Assembly (NCBI RefSeq): GCF_007991515.1
Contig: NZ_BJYM01000020.1
Location: forward strand, 31,543-95,542
DNA from: Oceanobacillus sojae
Lineage (GTDB): Bacteria > Bacillota > Bacilli > Bacillales > Amphibacillaceae
Direction of reading: 5' to 3'
DNA: 64,000 nt
Shown: positions 63,142-64,000 of the stretch, piece after piece
Layout: each line of letters opens with the position of its first letter
Numbering within the stretch: the stretch's first letter is position 1
Translations under genes and position numbers: made by a program
Notes under the pieces: model-generated
Told to the model about the DNA's origin: nothing
Databases searched by the model: none
What the model saw: only the letters and a program-made list of their open reading frames with translations

Positions 63142-63876
63142 ATGTTTAAGAAGTTTATGTTTTTGATAACTATTGTTTTGGTTGGTTCATTGTTTATTTA
63201 TTCTAACACATCATTTGCAAAAGAAGCAAACGATGAAGGTACGGATTTAAGTTTAGAAGATTACAATCAATTGGTAGATGAAGGGTTAATACCGGATGAT
63301 ATTACTTATGAAGAATGGGCTGAAGCGAATGACGAAGCTTTATTTGATGAATTAGAAGCACCGGATGTACTTCTTGATACTGGAGATTCTGATCTTTCTG
63401 GTATAGATACCTTTGCTGCTAAAAAGACTTTTACTTTAAAAAAAGGGGATATTTTAGTTAGTAATGGAACGTCTTCTAAAGGTTTAACTGGACATGCTGG
63501 AATAGCAATTAGTAACAGGCAGATTTTACATATTGCTGGTTCTGGTAAAAAACCACAGGTAGTAAGCGTGAATACATGGCAAAAAAATTATGGAATTATT
63601 AAAGGGCAACGTGATGGAAAAACTAATACAAAAGTGTATCGAGTGAATAATAGTAGTGCTGGTAAGGCTGGTACTTGGGCTTCAAATAATTATAAAGGGA
63701 AAAATTATAAATATGGGTTTACTGGAAGTAAAACTTCAAAAAATCCAACTTATTGTTCTAAAATTGTATGGCAAGCTTATAACGCTCAAGGTAAAGGTAA
63801 AAGCTTTACAGGAATAATTGGACCATACCAATTACCAAATAAAATCACTGGGGCAAAGGCTCTTGGTATAATGTAA
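63142..63876 (+). CDS. Secreted YiiX-like (NlpC/P60 superfamily) cysteine hydrolase
   Basis: The 244-residue protein has a signal peptide (cleavage about after Ala26), an acidic proregion (30-90), and a permuted papain-like domain: KGDILVSNG, GHAGIAIS with His118, and NPTYCSKIVWQAYNAQG with Cys205. Proteins of this YiiX/YaeF-like group are proposed amidases or lipid-acting hydrolases. ATG 63142 follows GGAGGTG; the longer frame from 63127 would cover it. The base composition differs from the core genes. Possible roles are cell-wall peptide or toxin-like cleavage, but no immunity gene is evident apart perhaps from the small membrane protein next door. Confidence 0.8.
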   Translation: MFKKFMFLITIVLVGSLFIYSNTSFAKEANDEGTDLSLEDYNQLVDEGLIPDDITYEEWAEANDEALFDELEAPDVLLDTGDSDLSGIDTFAAKKTFTLKKGDILVSNGTSSKGLTGHAGIAISNRQILHIAGSGKKPQVVSVNTWQKNYGIIKGQRDGKTNTKVYRVNNSSAGKAGTWASNNYKGKNYKYGFTGSKTSKNPTYCSKIVWQAYNAQGKGKSFTGIIGPYQLPNKITGAKALGIM

Positions 63877-63898
63877 TTAATAATTATATCTTAAAATG

Positions 63899-63937
63899 AG
63901 AGAGTAGTAGAATTAAATCTATTACTCTCTTTTTTTA
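63899..63937 (+). terminator. Terminator after the cysteine hydrolase gene
   Basis: AGAGAGTAGTAGA and TCTATTACTCTCT pair with one G-U and are followed by seven T's. The last 60 bp of the window show nothing further. Confidence 0.9.
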
Positions 63938-64000
63938 TGCTTATTAAAATTAAATAAATTATTTAAATACTATTAGTTAATTTGCAATAAATTTTGGCTC

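Noticed and set aside
1..64000. CRISPR arrays, rRNA and tRNA genes
   Set aside because: No regularly spaced repeats and no cloverleaf-like or rRNA-like segments were seen in the intergenic regions.

Overview
The window is chromosomal DNA from a low-GC, endospore-forming member of the Bacillaceae. The evidence is strong GGAGG-type ribosome binding sites, a tricistronic gerA-type germinant receptor operon, a murR/nagZ/namZ peptidoglycan-saccharide locus, and the order moxR-DUF58-transglutaminase-guaA known from Bacillus subtilis (yeaC-yeaD-yebA-guaA). A BCCT osmolyte carrier and overall gene style suggest an Oceanobacillus/Virgibacillus-like organism, but the genus is an inference. No rRNA, tRNA, CRISPR array or complete insertion sequence was found.

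Layout. 1-11.3 kb: a peptide uptake and degradation cluster. It holds an amidohydrolase cut by the left window edge, a divergent dipeptide/oligopeptide ABC importer, a DUF1177 protein, an M20 peptidase, an IclR regulator and an M29-type aminopeptidase. A 19-bp dyad lies beside each divergent promoter. 11.5-24.2 kb: a cell-wall saccharide operon with GH20 and GH3 (NagZ) glycosidases, two tandem solute-binding lipoproteins, two permeases, a YesL protein, a NamZ-type exo-muramidase, a MurR regulator and a double-GNAT protein. All three glycosidases lack signal peptides, so digestion should follow import. 24.4-29.4 kb: galactonate catabolism (IclR, KDG kinase, KDPG aldolase, DgoD), ending in a frameshifted GntP permease.

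29.5-36.1 kb: small metabolic and resistance-type genes (kinase, deaminase, MFS carrier, VOC, DUF1801, GNAT, AbgB-like M20). 36.2-41.7 kb: ger operon (A, B, C and a 61-residue extra membrane protein) followed by a YerD-like FMN glutamate synthase. 41.7-43.7 kb: an ABC-F ribosome-protection gene behind a roughly 440-nt leader with a 7-codon peptide and mutually exclusive hairpins. 44.3-46.6 kb: pabA and a fused pabBC. 47.1-48.3 kb: an MFS efflux gene behind an 8-codon leader peptide. 48.4-55.6 kb: BCCT carrier, M20 peptidase, amidase, DUF2255 behind a MerR-type promoter, a hexapeptide acetyltransferase, and an aldo/keto reductase with an in-frame amber codon. 55.9-62.2 kb: moxR-DUF58-transglutaminase, then guaA under a guanine riboswitch.

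The right end (62.25-64 kb) is more AT-rich and holds a DUF3139-like protein and a secreted YiiX-like cysteine hydrolase. The last ~140 bp of guaA change codon usage abruptly, which fits a genomic island inserted at the guaA 3' end. A dispersed repeat with GTTCAAAAAG ends occurs at 1.1 kb and 46.6 kb, with a possible remnant at 13.4 kb. The most rewarding targets are the ABC-F leader, the guaA junction, the DUF1177 peptide cluster and the intracellular muropeptide operon.
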